DNA of 64,000 bases from NCBI RefSeq assembly GCF_009834025.1, contig NZ_CP047156.1, positions 558,001 through 622,000 on the forward strand. The letters are read 5' to 3'. Origin of the DNA: Epidermidibacterium keratini (GTDB lineage: Bacteria; Actinomycetota; Actinomycetes; Mycobacteriales; Antricoccaceae). Of the stretch, positions 17,023 to 28,126 are shown piece by piece. Both the position numbers and the translations under genes were made by a program. The notes under the pieces are model-generated. The model did not search any database, was not told the DNA's origin, and was given only the letters and a program-made list of their open reading frames with translations. Position 1 is the stretch's first letter, and each line of letters begins with the position of its first letter.

Positions 17023-17877
17023 GTGCCTGCCTCCCACCATGACCCCACCCCGATCGTCGTGCAAACGGACGATCTTCACGTGCACATCGGCGGGCAGGCG
17101 GTGCTGTGCGGGGTCAGCCTGCAGGTCCACCGCGGCGACGTACTCGCCGTCATCGGGCCCAACGGATCGGGCAAGTCCACCCTCATCAAGGCGATGGTCG
17201 GGCTCTATCGCCCGTCGTCGGGCACGGTGCGGCTGATCGATCCGGACACCGGCCGGCGGCTCCCCCGCGGGCGGCTGGGCTACGTGCCCCAGCGCGTCGC
17301 GGTCGGCGGTTCGCTGCCGGCCACGGTCCGCGAGATCGTCGCCTCCGGCCTGCCCACCGGAATCTTCTCGCGCGCCGTGCGCCACTCGCAGGCCGCCATC
17401 GCCGACGCGCTGCAGACCGTCGGGCTGTCCGAGCTGGCCGACCGGCCCGTCACCGCGCTGTCCGGCGGACAGCAGCAGCGCACGCTGATCGCCCGTGCCC
17501 TCGTGCGAGATCCCGAGCTGCTGGTGATGGACGAGCCGCTGGCCGGGGTCGATCTAAGCCAGCAGGAGGCGTTCGCCGGCATCATCGAGCGGCTGCGCAC
17601 GGACGGCCGGACAGTCGTGCTGGTGCTCCACGAGTTCGGCCCGCTCGCCCCGGTCATCACCCGCGTGGTCGCTCTCGCAGACGGTCGCGTCGAGTATGAC
17701 GCCGGCCCCGAACGCGCACCTGAGCACTGCGACGACCACCCGGTGCCGAGTACGCCGTTTGGCATGGCCCTCCCCTCTGCCCCGCACGATCACGTGCATC
17801 CCCATGACGACGCGGCGCCGACCGACGTGCCGTGGACCTCCTCGGACGTCCGCATTGAGGGGCCGACGCGGCGATGA
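17023..17877 (+). CDS. znuC: Zinc ABC transporter, ATP-binding protein
   Basis: 284 residues if GTG 17023 is the start; GTG 17059 is also possible and no ribosome site decides. ATPase of a metal uptake importer: Walker A GPNGSGKS, signature LSGGQQQR, Walker B LLVMDEP, and the switch His in VLHEFG. The C-terminal tail after about residue 225 is His/Asp rich (HDHVHPHDD) and could hold zinc. Its stop overlaps the znuB start. No substrate-binding protein gene (znuA) is seen in the window. Confidence 0.9.
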   Translation: MPASHHDPTPIVVQTDDLHVHIGGQAVLCGVSLQVHRGDVLAVIGPNGSGKSTLIKAMVGLYRPSSGTVRLIDPDTGRRLPRGRLGYVPQRVAVGGSLPATVREIVASGLPTGIFSRAVRHSQAAIADALQTVGLSELADRPVTALSGGQQQRTLIARALVRDPELLVMDEPLAGVDLSQQEAFAGIIERLRTDGRTVVLVLHEFGPLAPVITRVVALADGRVEYDAGPERAPEHCDDHPVPSTPFGMALPSAPHDHVHPHDDAAPTDVPWTSSDVRIEGPTRR

Positions 17878-18722
17878 ACCTCAGTGCCCAGCTGAGCGGG
17901 CTTGCCGCCTCGCTCGACCTGTTCAACCTGCCCACCTTCATGCAGCGCGCGCTGATCGCCGCCGTACTCGTCGGCATGTGCGCGCCCGCGGTCGGGGTCT
18001 ACCTCGTGCAACGACGCATGTCGCTGCTCGGCGACGGCATCGGACACATCGCGTTTGCTGGCGTCGGGGCCGGCATCTTGTTCGGTACGTCGCCGGTGCT
18101 AACCGCCGTGCTCGTGTCGGCCGGCGGCGCGGTCATCGCCGAGCTCGTCCGCTCGCGGGCGAAGACCAGTGGCGATATCGCTCTGGCGATCCTCTTCTAC
18201 GGCGGCATCGCGACGGGCACGCTGTTGATCTCGATCAACGACTCCGGGATGAACCAGATCCCCGCGTTCTTGTTCGGACAGATCTACACAGTGCGCGGCG
18301 ACGAGCTGGTGATGATGGCCGTGCTCGCGGCCGTCGTACTCGCCATCACCGTCGGGCTGCGCAAGGTGCTCTTCAGCGTCAGCAGCGACGAGGACTTCGC
18401 CCGGGTCAGCGGCGTACCCGTCGACTGGCTCAACGTGCTCCTCGCGATCACCGCCGCGATGACGATCACCATCGCGATGCGCGTGGTGGGTCTGCTGCTG
18501 ATCAGCGCGATGATGGTGCTGCCAGTCGCGGCCACGTCGCAGATCGCGCGCTCGTTCTTCGGCACGATCTTCGGGGCGATCACGCTCGGCGTCGTGCTGT
18601 CAATGAGCGGGGTCGTGCTGTCGTGGCCGCTGGACGTCGGAGCTGGCGCGCTCATCGTCGTACTCGCGATCGGCGTATTCTTCGTGGCGGCGCTGCTGGG
18701 TCGACTGCGAAGTCGCACCTGA
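17874..18722 (+). CDS. znuB: Zinc/manganese ABC transporter permease (ABC-3 family)
   Basis: 282 residues with about eight membrane helices. Family marks: RRMSLLGDGIGHIAFAGVG and the VGLLLISAMMVLPVAAT region that contacts the ATPase. The ATG overlaps the znuC stop by ATGA, so the pair is translationally coupled. It forms the membrane channel of the ZnuBC importer. Confidence 0.92.
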   Translation: MNLSAQLSGLAASLDLFNLPTFMQRALIAAVLVGMCAPAVGVYLVQRRMSLLGDGIGHIAFAGVGAGILFGTSPVLTAVLVSAGGAVIAELVRSRAKTSGDIALAILFYGGIATGTLLISINDSGMNQIPAFLFGQIYTVRGDELVMMAVLAAVVLAITVGLRKVLFSVSSDEDFARVSGVPVDWLNVLLAITAAMTITIAMRVVGLLLISAMMVLPVAATSQIARSFFGTIFGAITLGVVLSMSGVVLSWPLDVGAGALIVVLAIGVFFVAALLGRLRSRT

Positions 18723-18760
18723 CGACGCCCGCTCCCCTCGTCTGCTGCAAGAAGGACACC

Positions 18761-19117
18761 GTGGATTCCGCGCCGACCGATCACGTCACGCACGACGTCG
18801 TGCCCGAGCTGCACAGCTCGCGTGGTGACTCGGCGGCGTTCGTTGCCGCCGGCGAGCTGCTCAAGGCGCTCGCCGCGCCGATCCGCGCCCACCTCGTCTC
18901 GCTGCTGGACGAGCACGGGCCGCTGTGCGTGCACGAGCTTGTCGAGTCGCTGAACGTCGCGCAGCCGCTGGTCTCACAGCACCTGCGGATCCTGCGCGCC
19001 GCAGGGGTTGTCGTCGGTGACCGCCATGGGCGAGAGGTGCGCTACCGGCTGGCCGACGAGCACATCGCGCACATCGTCGCCGACGCCGTCCTGCACAGCC
19101 AGGAAGACCGCCGCTAA
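18761..19117 (+). CDS. ArsR/SmtB-family metal-sensing repressor
   Basis: 118 residues from GTG 18761 (AAGGA upstream). Winged-helix core: LAAPIRAHLVSLLDEHGPLCVHEL, then the recognition helix QPLVSQHLRILRAAGVV. Near the C terminus the helix-5 zinc site of SmtB is complete: Asp, His (+2), His (+13) and Glu (+16) in the segment beginning DEHIAHIVAD. Such proteins release DNA when they bind zinc. The gene matches M. tuberculosis Rv2358 by position before uppS, but the usual furB/zur gene next to it is missing here. It lies 38 bp after znuB and probably shares its transcript. Confidence 0.9.
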   Translation: MDSAPTDHVTHDVVPELHSSRGDSAAFVAAGELLKALAAPIRAHLVSLLDEHGPLCVHELVESLNVAQPLVSQHLRILRAAGVVVGDRHGREVRYRLADEHIAHIVADAVLHSQEDRR

Positions 19118-19125
19118 TTCGGGGA

Positions 19126-19217
19126 TCTCGACAACCGCTCGTCGCTATCGCTCCTCGCTGCTCGATCTTCGGTGGTCGAGCAGCGAAGGCCCCCAGGGGC
19201 CTGAGCGGTTGTCGAGA
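19126..19217. repeat. Compound palindrome (three-stem element) between convergent genes
   Basis: Outer arms TCTCGACAACCGCTC (19126-19140) and its exact complement (19203-19217) enclose two inner hairpins: CGCTGCTCGA/TCGAGCAGCG (19156-19165 with 19176-19185) and the near-perfect palindrome AGGCCCCCAGGGGCCT (19187-19202). The motifs TCTCGACAA and GGTGGTCGAGC are, from memory, common in dispersed intergenic repeats of actinobacteria. It starts 8 nt after the regulator's stop codon and can end transcripts in both directions. Confidence 0.8.
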
Positions 19218-19239
19218 CCGCCAGACTCGAGTCCTCGTC

Positions 19240-20007
19240 CTAGGCGGTGCCGAAGCGGCGCTCGCGTCCGGCGTACTGCAGGCAGGCATCCCACAGATCG
19301 AGCCGGTCGAAGTCCGGCCACAGGCGGTCGACGAACATCAGCTCGGCGTACGCCGACTGCCACAGCAGGAAGTTGCTGATCCGCTGCTCCCCTGACGAAC
19401 GCAGGAAGAGATCGACGTCAGGCATGTCCGGCTCGTCGAGGAACCGCGCGAAGGTCTTCTCGCTGATCTTGTCCGGATCGAGCCGCCCCGCTTTGACCTC
19501 GCGGGCCAAAGCCGCTACGGCATCGGCAATCTCGGCGCGTCCGCCGTAGTTGACGCACATCGTCAGCGTGCAGACGTCGTTGTCCTTGGTGAGCTCCTCG
19601 GCGACCTCAAGCTCGCGAATCACCGACCGCCACAGCTTCGGGCGCCGTCCGGCCCACCGCACGCGGACGCCGAGCTCGTTCATCTCGTCGCGGCGGCGGC
19701 GGATGACGTCGCGGTTGAAGCCCATCAAGAACCGGACTTCCTCGGGCGAGCGGCGCCAGTTCTCGGTGGAGAAGGCGTACGCCGAGATCCACTTGACGCC
19801 GATCTCGATGGCACCCTCGACGACGTCAAAGAGGCTGCTTTCGCCCGCCTTGTGCCCTTCGGTGCGCTCCAGGCCCTGCTGTTTTGCCCAGCGACCGTTG
19901 CCGTCCATCACGATCGCGACATGCTGCGGCAGCTGGTCAGCCGGGATCTGCGGTGCCGTTGCCCCGGACGGATGCGGGCTCGGGCGGCGTGGGGTGCCGG
20001 CGCTCAC
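19240..20007 (-). CDS. uppS: Polyprenyl (decaprenyl) diphosphate synthase, cis type
   Basis: 255 residues from GTG 20007, which overlaps the recO stop (GTGA). Adds isoprene units in cis to make the lipid carrier for cell-wall precursors. The catalytic Asp lies in the MDGNGRWA motif. Further family marks are [11 protein letters not shown], the NYGGRAEI segment and the C-terminal [18 protein letters not shown]. By position it is the counterpart of mycobacterial Rv2361c, which makes the C50 product; chain length here is inferred. Confidence 0.95.
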   Translation of the reverse strand: MSAGTPRRPSPHPSGATAPQIPADQLPQHVAIVMDGNGRWAKQQGLERTEGHKAGESSLFDVVEGAIEIGVKWISAYAFSTENWRRSPEEVRFLMGFNRDVIRRRRDEMNELGVRVRWAGRRPKLWRSVIRELEVAEELTKDNDVCTLTMCVNYGGRAEIADAVAALAREVKAGRLDPDKISEKTFARFLDEPDMPDVDLFLRSSGEQRISNFLLWQSAYAELMFVDRLWPDFDRLDLWDACLQYAGRERRFGTA

Positions 20008-20816
20008 CGGGTGAGCTCGGTAAACAGCTCGGGCTCAAGGTCGTCGTACGGCGATGGCTCGGGCATCGGCAGTCGCACCGGCGCACCGTCACGCTCGACG
20101 TAGGGCAGCGAGCGCAGCGACCGCTCCAGGTGCCACTGCAGATGCGCGGCGAGTACGCCGCCGCTTTCGCGGCGTACCCGTTCGGCCGAGCACAGCGCCT
20201 CGTCCCAGTCGCCCTGCAGCAGCGCCAGCAGGTGCGCGGGCGTCTGCTCCTGGATCGTCACTGCTTTGGGTACGGCGCACGACGTGCAGGTCGTGCCGCC
20301 GGTCGCAACCGAGTAACGCCGGTGCGGGCCCGGCGTGCCGCAGCGAGCGCACTCCAGCAGGCTTGGCTCCCACCCAGCGACCGACATCGCCCGGATCAAG
20401 AACGCGTCGAACACCAGCCGTGACGGCTTTTGCTTCTCCGCCAATGAACGCAGAGCGCCGATCAGCAGCAGGTACATCCGCAGCGACGACTCGCCTTCCT
20501 CGGCCACGATCCGCTCGGTCGCCTCGAGGATGGCGATCATCGAGGTGTAGCGCGGGTAGTCGTCGACGATCTGCGCGCCGTAGGGGTGCAGGCTCTCGGC
20601 CTGGGTGACGATGCCGAGCGAGCGGCCGGCGTACAGCTGCAGGTCGACATGGCTGCCTGGCTCAAGTCGCGCGCCGAACTTCGAGCCGGTGCGGCGTACC
20701 CCCTTGGCCACGGCACGCACCTTGCCGCCGCGGCGGCAAAAGAAGGTGACGATGTGGTCGGCCTCGCCGAGCTTGTGCTGGCGCAGCACGATCCCCTCGT
20801 CGCGGACGGTGCTCAC
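20004..20816 (-). CDS. recO: DNA repair protein RecO
   Basis: 270 residues from GTG 20816. RecO loads RecA in the RecFOR gap-repair pathway and anneals single strands. The N-terminal OB fold ([20 protein letters not shown]) is followed by a helical domain with zinc ligands in CARCG and CTSC. The start overlaps the upstream stop by GTGA and its own stop overlaps uppS, so translation is coupled across era, the 160-aa gene, recO and uppS. Confidence 0.94.
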   Translation of the reverse strand: MSTVRDEGIVLRQHKLGEADHIVTFFCRRGGKVRAVAKGVRRTGSKFGARLEPGSHVDLQLYAGRSLGIVTQAESLHPYGAQIVDDYPRYTSMIAILEATERIVAEEGESSLRMYLLLIGALRSLAEKQKPSRLVFDAFLIRAMSVAGWEPSLLECARCGTPGPHRRYSVATGGTTCTSCAVPKAVTIQEQTPAHLLALLQGDWDEALCSAERVRRESGGVLAAHLQWHLERSLRSLPYVERDGAPVRLPMPEPSPYDDLEPELFTELTR

Positions 20817-21295
20817 GGGCTCGATTCTCCCACCTGAGGCTGGTCACCGCCGCGAAGGTGCTCGGCGATCCGGCGCTGCGTCTCGCGCGCGCCGTCGGCG
20901 TACGCCGACCGGCCGGTGCCGAGCGGGACGAGAAGGTCGATGCTCTCGCCGTCGACAAACGAGATCCGCAGTCCTGGGTAGGAGTTCAGTCGCGAGCGCA
21001 TGCTGCGTTCGATGACGGTGCCGATCTCAGACCACGCCCAGCTGCGCCCGGTGTCGCCGCGGATCGTCAGCAGGCGCAGGTCGTCGTTGGTGAGCGCCAG
21101 AAGCATGCGCTTGCCGGGGTCTTGTGGGTTCAGCGCGTCGACGGTCCACGCGTCGTCGGGCAGCGCCTTCGACACCTCTGCTGCCGCGCGGCGGGCTCGC
21201 AGTGCGGTCCACACGGCGAGTCCGAGCAGCAGCGCGATGACCAGGAGGGTCCAGATACCGGGCTGGAAGTCGCTGACGGCGGCGAGGGTGCTCAT
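20813..21295 (-). CDS. Small membrane-anchored conserved hypothetical protein
   Basis: 160 residues from ATG 21295, which overlaps the era stop (ATGA). One N-terminal membrane helix (IWTLLVIALLLGLAVWTAL) is followed by a soluble domain with RMLLALTNDDLRLLTIRG and SWAWSEIGTVIERS, a pattern like a PH-type or bacterial photo-LOV-unrelated beta domain. I do not recognise a named family. Tight coupling to era and recO suggests a conserved operon member. Confidence 0.65.
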   Translation of the reverse strand: MSTLAAVSDFQPGIWTLLVIALLLGLAVWTALRARRAAAEVSKALPDDAWTVDALNPQDPGKRMLLALTNDDLRLLTIRGDTGRSWAWSEIGTVIERSMRSRLNSYPGLRISFVDGESIDLLVPLGTGRSAYADGARETQRRIAEHLRGGDQPQVGESSP

Positions 21296-22269
21296 CAGAA
21301 ACCCAGCCGGTTGAGCTTCTTCGGGTCGCGCTGCCATTCCGCCAGCACGCTCACATGCAGGTGCAGGTAGATGCGCATGCCGAGCCGCTGCTCGATCTGT
21401 TGGCGCGCCGTCGTACCGATCTTCTTGATCCGTGCGCCGCGTGGTCCGAGCATGATCGGCTTCTGGCTCTGGCGTTCGACATACAGCGTGGCGTGGACGT
21501 CGACCACGTCGGAGTCCTCGCGCGGCAGCATCTCCTCGACCGAGCAGGCGATCGAGTGCGGCAACTCATCTCGAACCTCTGACAGCGCGGCCTCGCGGAT
21601 GAACTCAGCGATCAGCGCCTCTGTGGTCTCGTCGGTCTTCTCGTCGTCAAGGAAGAGCTGCGGGCCTTCGGGTAGCTGCGCGACGATCAGGTCGGCGAGT
21701 AGGTCGACCTGGCTGCCTGAGACGGCCGAAATCGGGACTATATCTGCAAAGTCGCGACCAAGGTCAGTCTGCAGGCCGCTGACCTCGACGAGTGCTTCGG
21801 CGATCCGGCGTGGCGGCGCGATGTCGGTCTTGGTGACGATTCCGATGACCGGTGCGCGGGTGTGCTCGGCGAGCATGCGGGCGATGTAACGGTCGCCCGG
21901 TCCGACCTTCTCCCCCGCGGGCAGACAGAACCCGATGACATCGACTTCGGACAGCGTCGCCGTGACGACGTCGTTGAGCCGCTCGCCGAGCAGCGTGCGT
22001 GGCCGGTGCAGTCCGGGCGTGTCGACGATGACGATCTGCGCGTCGTCACGGTTGAGGATCCCGCGGATCGCGCGCCGCGTCGTCTGCGGCTTGTCGCTGG
22101 TGATCGCGACCTTCTCACCGACGAGGGCGTTGGTCAGCGTGGACTTGCCGGCGTTCGGTCGGCCGACGAAGCTGATGAACCCGGACCGGTGCGGCGTACC
22201 GTCGCTCGGCGCGTCAGCGCCCGCGAGTGCCTCGGCCGGCTCTGGGGTGGATGGCGGGGGTGTCGTCAT
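21295..22269 (-). CDS. era: GTPase Era
   Basis: 324 residues from ATG 22269 with GGAGGAG directly upstream; the longer open frame to 22563 crosses a palindromic repeat and is not coding. Ribosome-assembly GTPase acting on 16S rRNA. G1 GRPNAGKST, G2 Thr in the TTR of DKPQTTRRAI, G3 DTPGL, G4 TKTD and a C-terminal KH domain (KPIMLGPRGARIKKIG). The N-terminal about 30 residues are Pro/Ala rich, an actinobacterial addition. Confidence 0.96.
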   Translation of the reverse strand: MTTPPPSTPEPAEALAGADAPSDGTPHRSGFISFVGRPNAGKSTLTNALVGEKVAITSDKPQTTRRAIRGILNRDDAQIVIVDTPGLHRPRTLLGERLNDVVTATLSEVDVIGFCLPAGEKVGPGDRYIARMLAEHTRAPVIGIVTKTDIAPPRRIAEALVEVSGLQTDLGRDFADIVPISAVSGSQVDLLADLIVAQLPEGPQLFLDDEKTDETTEALIAEFIREAALSEVRDELPHSIACSVEEMLPREDSDVVDVHATLYVERQSQKPIMLGPRGARIKKIGTTARQQIEQRLGMRIYLHLHVSVLAEWQRDPKKLNRLGF

Positions 22270-22354
22270 AACTCCTCCAGTTTGCCAGTAGGCACCGACT
22301 CCAGCACCGCTCAACCCGCCGGGTTTCGGCGCGAACCTCGGTCGGTGGTTGCCC

Positions 22355-22419
22355 AAAATGGACGAGAGCGACGGGGTCATGCGATATACGGACTCGGGGT
22401 GCCCGCTCTCGTCCATTTT
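22355..22419. repeat. Dispersed palindromic repeat, family C, copy 1
   Basis: Arms AAAATGGACGAGAGCG (22355-22370) and its exact complement (22404-22419) flank a 33-nt spacer. The same 16-nt arms, with a 33-nt spacer, recur at 42171-42235. This copy lies 50 bp downstream of the corC stop and before era. Its inner part is less well paired than in copy 2. Confidence 0.9.
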
Positions 22420-22468
22420 CGTCGCGCTCTCGCGCACAGCTGGTTCGCATCCGCGCCGGCCGCCTGGA

Positions 22469-23815
22469 CTAGCGGACGATGCCTTCGACGTCCTCGTAGT
22501 CCGGACCCGGCTGCTCGGTCGCCGAGGCATCTTCGGACTCGCGCGGCTCAGGCAGCTTCTCAACCAGGATCGTCTCGATGCGGTTGCGCCGCCCCGCCGT
22601 ACCCTCCGCGGTCAGCCGCAGCCCCGCCACGTCGACGGTCGCTCCGGGAATCGGGACCAACCCGAGCTTCTCGGCCATCAGCCCGCCCACGGTCTCGACG
22701 TCATCGGTGATGTCGAGGTCGATGTCGAAGGTGTCGGCGAGGTCTTCGACGGTCACGCGCGACTGCATCCGCACGCGGCCGTCGGGCAGCACCTCGATCG
22801 GCGCGGTCTCGTTCATGTCGTACTCGTCGGCGATCTCCCCGACGATCTCCTCGAGGATGTCTTCGATCGTCACCAGACCGGCCGTGCCGCCGTACTCGTC
22901 AATGACGATGGCGATGTGGATGCGGTTGATCTGCATCTCGCGCAGCAGGTCATCGACCGGCTTGGACTCTGGGACGTACGACGCCGCGCGCATCACGTCG
23001 GCGACGCGCACGTTGCGGTCCGGGTTAGCCGACTGGGTGCGCCGCACAAGGTCTTTGAGATAGACCACGCCGAGTACGTCGTCCATGTTGTCGCCGATGA
23101 CCGGGATGCGCGAGAAGCCGCTGCGCAGCGCGAGGGCGAGCGCCTGCGGGACGGTCTTGAAGCCCTCGATCCACACGACGTCCGGGCGCGGCACCATCAC
23201 CTCGCGTGCGATGGTGTCGCCCAGGTCGAAGACCGAGTGCAGCATCTCGCGCTCCTCGTGTTCGACGACGCCGCGCAGCTCGGCAAGGTCGAGCATCTCG
23301 CGCAACTCGGCTTCGGTCGAAAACGGTCCCTCACGAAAGCCGCGTCCTGGCGTGATCGCGTTGCCCACGAGGATCAGCAACGAGGCGATCGGGCCGAGTA
23401 CGACGCCGAGCGTGCGCACGAGCGCCGCTGTCGGAAGGGCGACGCTGTAGGGATGTTGGCGTCCGAGAGTGCGTGGGCCGACCCCGATCAGCACGTAGCT
23501 GATCACCGTCATGCCGGCCGCGCCGACGAGGATGATCTGCCAGCGCGCGGCGAGCTGGTCGGCGATCACCACGGTCGCGATCACCGCGGCCGACATCTCG
23601 CAGGCGACGCGCAGCAGCAGAAGCAGGTTGGTGTGTCGCGGCAGATCCTCGAGCACGTCGAGCAGCGACTTCGCCCCGCGGCGCCCGTCCTTCTGCATCT
23701 CGGCGACCCGGGCGCGGCTGACCCGCTGCAGGGAGGCGTCGATGGCGGCGAAGAACCCCGCGACGACGATCAGCACGAACGCGACGATGACCAAGGTGAT
23801 GTCTGAGCCGCTCAT
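22469..23815 (-). CDS. CorC/HlyC-type membrane transporter-associated protein (CNNM-CBS)
   Basis: 448 residues. The N-terminal CNNM-type membrane domain (about 1-190, starting [21 protein letters not shown]) is followed by a CBS pair (about 205-330, with [12 protein letters not shown] and [22 protein letters not shown]) and a C-terminal CorC_HlyC domain (about 350-430). The family is linked to magnesium efflux. It sits 25 bp after ybeY, as in other actinobacteria (phoH-ybeY-corC). Confidence 0.9.
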   Translation of the reverse strand: MSGSDITLVIVAFVLIVVAGFFAAIDASLQRVSRARVAEMQKDGRRGAKSLLDVLEDLPRHTNLLLLLRVACEMSAAVIATVVIADQLAARWQIILVGAAGMTVISYVLIGVGPRTLGRQHPYSVALPTAALVRTLGVVLGPIASLLILVGNAITPGRGFREGPFSTEAELREMLDLAELRGVVEHEEREMLHSVFDLGDTIAREVMVPRPDVVWIEGFKTVPQALALALRSGFSRIPVIGDNMDDVLGVVYLKDLVRRTQSANPDRNVRVADVMRAASYVPESKPVDDLLREMQINRIHIAIVIDEYGGTAGLVTIEDILEEIVGEIADEYDMNETAPIEVLPDGRVRMQSRVTVEDLADTFDIDLDITDDVETVGGLMAEKLGLVPIPGATVDVAGLRLTAEGTAGRRNRIETILVEKLPEPRESEDASATEQPGPDYEDVEGIVR

Positions 23816-23840
23816 CGCTCGATCTCCAGATCCGCTCCGG

Positions 23841-24325
23841 TCACGACTCCGACGCGGCGGCGCGCCACTTGTTCAGCAGCTTGGTCTGCAGACCAAACAT
23901 CTCGCGCTCCTCACCCGGCTCCATGTGGTCATAGCCGAGCAAATGCAAGATCCCGTGCGTGGTCAACATGTGCAGCTCGTCTTCGAACGAGTGACCGGCC
24001 GCTGCGGCTTGCGAGATCGCGACCGCAGGGCACAGCACGATGTCGCCCAGGATGACTGGCTCATCGTCCGGCTCGTCGACGTCGGCCGGTGCGACCCCGG
24101 GCCGCCCTGACTCGTGTAGCTCGTCCATCGGGAAGGCGAGTACGTCGGTGGGGCCGGTCTCGCCCATCCACCGCTCGTTCAACGCGGCCATGTGCGGTAC
24201 GTCGACAATCAGCACCGACAGCTCGGCGAGCGGGTTGATGCCCATCGCATCGAGCACGAAGGAGGCGATGCGCGACAGTCGCGCCTCCCCGACCGGGATG
24301 GCGGACTCGTTGGTGATCTCGACGC

Positions 24326-24329
<4 letters not shown>
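23841..24329 (-). CDS. ybeY: Endoribonuclease YbeY (rRNA maturation factor)
   Basis: 162 residues from GTG 24329, which overlaps the phoH stop (GTGA). Zinc-dependent RNase needed for 16S rRNA 3'-end maturation. The three-His metal motif [11 protein letters not shown] is intact, preceded by [19 protein letters not shown]. Its partner PhoH is encoded just upstream. Confidence 0.95.
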
Positions 24330-26446
<2,117 letters not shown>

Positions 26447-26549
26447 GTGTGGCGCTACCAAGCCTTTCTGCGGGGATCTGGTACGGCCCAAGTCTAGTGA
26501 CCGCGGGCGACACGCACCATTGTGATTCTGTGGGAACTCCTCTCCGGCG

Positions 26550-26558
26550 TTATCCACA
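26550..26558 (+). promoter_or_regulatory. Perfect DnaA-box 9-mer in a divergent promoter region
   Basis: TTATCCACA lies in the 164-bp gap between phoH and the lipoprotein gene. The sequence matches the consensus DnaA box exactly, but a single box is not an origin. It could allow DnaA to act on either promoter. Confidence 0.4.
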
Positions 26559-26610
26559 ACCGCGCAACGCAACCGTGCGCGATTCACTGCCGAAGCACTA
26601 GGCTCCATAA

Positions 26611-28083
26611 ATGGGTGCTCACCAGGGAAAACTGCTTGCCGGACTGCTTGCGTTTGTGATGCTGATGGCGGGGTGTACGTCGAGCAAGCCGACGGCAAAT
26701 CTGCAGATTTCCGAGTCCGCACGCGCCCAGTTCCAGCTGGCGACCCTTGTCACCGAACCGGTCGAGCCCGAGTGGACAGTGCCGCTGACACCCGTCGGCA
26801 CCGGCGCCATCCGCGTCGACGACACGCTCCTTGTCTACGCCTATGACGGATCAACCACCTACCTGCAGGCGATCGACGCCGAAAGCGGCACTTTGCTGTG
26901 GACCGCTCCGGCGACGCCGGGTGGCTCGGGCAACAGTCGTGAGTGGACGCCGGTCGTGACCAGGACTTCCCAAGGTGTGCCGGTCACGCTCCTCGCGCCG
27001 CCGCCGATCCAGCGCCCGGACGGCGACTGGGCCCATCCGCTAGAAGCGCGTGACGTGCGCACCGGCGCCGTACTCGGCGCACCCAGCCCGGCGTGGGTCG
27101 CGCTCGTCGGTCAATGCGAGCTCGAGATCTGCATGCAGGTCAACACCAACGACTCGACCTGGTACTACGCCACGTTCAATGCCGACACGTTCGAGATCGA
27201 GCTGGACGAGCGGAGGGCCGATGACGGCATTTCCGACGGATGGCGGATCGGCGACAACATGCACCTGCACCTCGACGACGACAAGCTCGAGTGGTATGTC
27301 GACGGTGAGATGGCCTGGGAGACACCACTGTCGGTGCAGCTGCCCGACGGTGTGACTCCGGGTGATTTCGCAAGCGGCTTCACGTTCCAGGTGTCCGTTG
27401 ACGACCCCTTCGCGCCCACAGTTGTCGGGCTGAGTTTCCAAGGCGTCGGAGCGGGCCAGTCGAACGGAGCCTTCGCGTTCTCCGTCGAGGACGGCACGCC
27501 GCTGTGGAGCAAATGCGACTTCGAGTTTTGCGCTGCGGCCGCCGGCGTTCAGTGCCCACTGGGCATGCAGAGCCTTCTGCTTTCGGAAGACCCGCCAATC
27601 GGGACGTACTCGTACGCCGGGATCGATATGCAGACCGGCGAGCGCCTCTGGGAGAAGACCTTCGAGTCGGTCGACCTACAGGCGCCGAACTCCGCACCCC
27701 CAGGGTTCCTGCTGCTCGTCGATGGTGGGGTGCCCCGATACATCGACGTCGCGACGGGCGATGAGCTCAGTCTCTCGACGAAGCCCACGATGGGCTGCGA
27801 GTACGCCGCGACGTGGACCGGGTTCGAAGGGAGCAAACCAACTAACCCGACGGTTAAGTTCGACACCGGATACACGTATTCGACCTGCGATCTTGCCGGT
27901 GTTGCGACCGTCGAGCCGGCGTCGCGATCGGTCGTCACGCTCGGAAGCGAGGGAGCCTGGCGTGACGGGAGACTCTATGCCGCTGGCCGCACCCTTGGGA
28001 CTCCCGTCGAAGACCCGCTCGACGACGCGATGGCCTGGTACTACGTGCAGACGCCAACCGGGATCGCGGCATACCGCTTCTGA
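26611..28083 (+). CDS. Lipoprotein with PQQ-like beta-propeller repeats
   Basis: 490 residues. The signal peptide ends in a lipobox (LMAGC, Cys22), so it is anchored on the outer face of the membrane. Later repeats resemble PQQ-type propeller blades: AIDAESGTLLWTAPA, FSVEDGTPLWSKC, IDMQTGERLWEKTF. Several Cys pairs in the outer part suggest disulfides. No PQQ-binding or dehydrogenase residues are evident, so a binding or scaffold role is more likely. The gene is divergent from phoH and convergent with rsmE. Confidence 0.75.
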   Translation: MGAHQGKLLAGLLAFVMLMAGCTSSKPTANLQISESARAQFQLATLVTEPVEPEWTVPLTPVGTGAIRVDDTLLVYAYDGSTTYLQAIDAESGTLLWTAPATPGGSGNSREWTPVVTRTSQGVPVTLLAPPPIQRPDGDWAHPLEARDVRTGAVLGAPSPAWVALVGQCELEICMQVNTNDSTWYYATFNADTFEIELDERRADDGISDGWRIGDNMHLHLDDDKLEWYVDGEMAWETPLSVQLPDGVTPGDFASGFTFQVSVDDPFAPTVVGLSFQGVGAGQSNGAFAFSVEDGTPLWSKCDFEFCAAAAGVQCPLGMQSLLLSEDPPIGTYSYAGIDMQTGERLWEKTFESVDLQAPNSAPPGFLLLVDGGVPRYIDVATGDELSLSTKPTMGCEYAATWTGFEGSKPTNPTVKFDTGYTYSTCDLAGVATVEPASRSVVTLGSEGAWRDGRLYAAGRTLGTPVEDPLDDAMAWYYVQTPTGIAAYRF

Positions 28084-28126
28084 GCCGGCGAGCTCGGCAA
28101 CGCACGCGACCGAAGCGCCGGGCTCA
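28081..28126. terminator. Hairpin at the lipoprotein/rsmE convergence
   Basis: TGAGCCGGCG at 28081-28090 pairs with CGCCGGGCTCA at 28116-28126 with one bulged G and a 25-nt loop. It spans the end of the lipoprotein gene and the rsmE stop codon. No T-tract. Confidence 0.45.

Noticed and set aside
22355-22419. Insertion sequence end
   Set aside because: No transposase gene or target-site duplication near either copy; size fits a small palindromic repeat instead.
22270-22563. N-terminal extension of Era
   Set aside because: It would cross the family C palindrome and the corC end; ATG 22269 has a strong ribosome site and a normal Era N terminus.
26447-26722. N-terminal extension of PhoH and overlap with the lipoprotein gene
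   Set aside because: The residues are not PhoH-like and run into the opposite-strand lipoprotein coding region.
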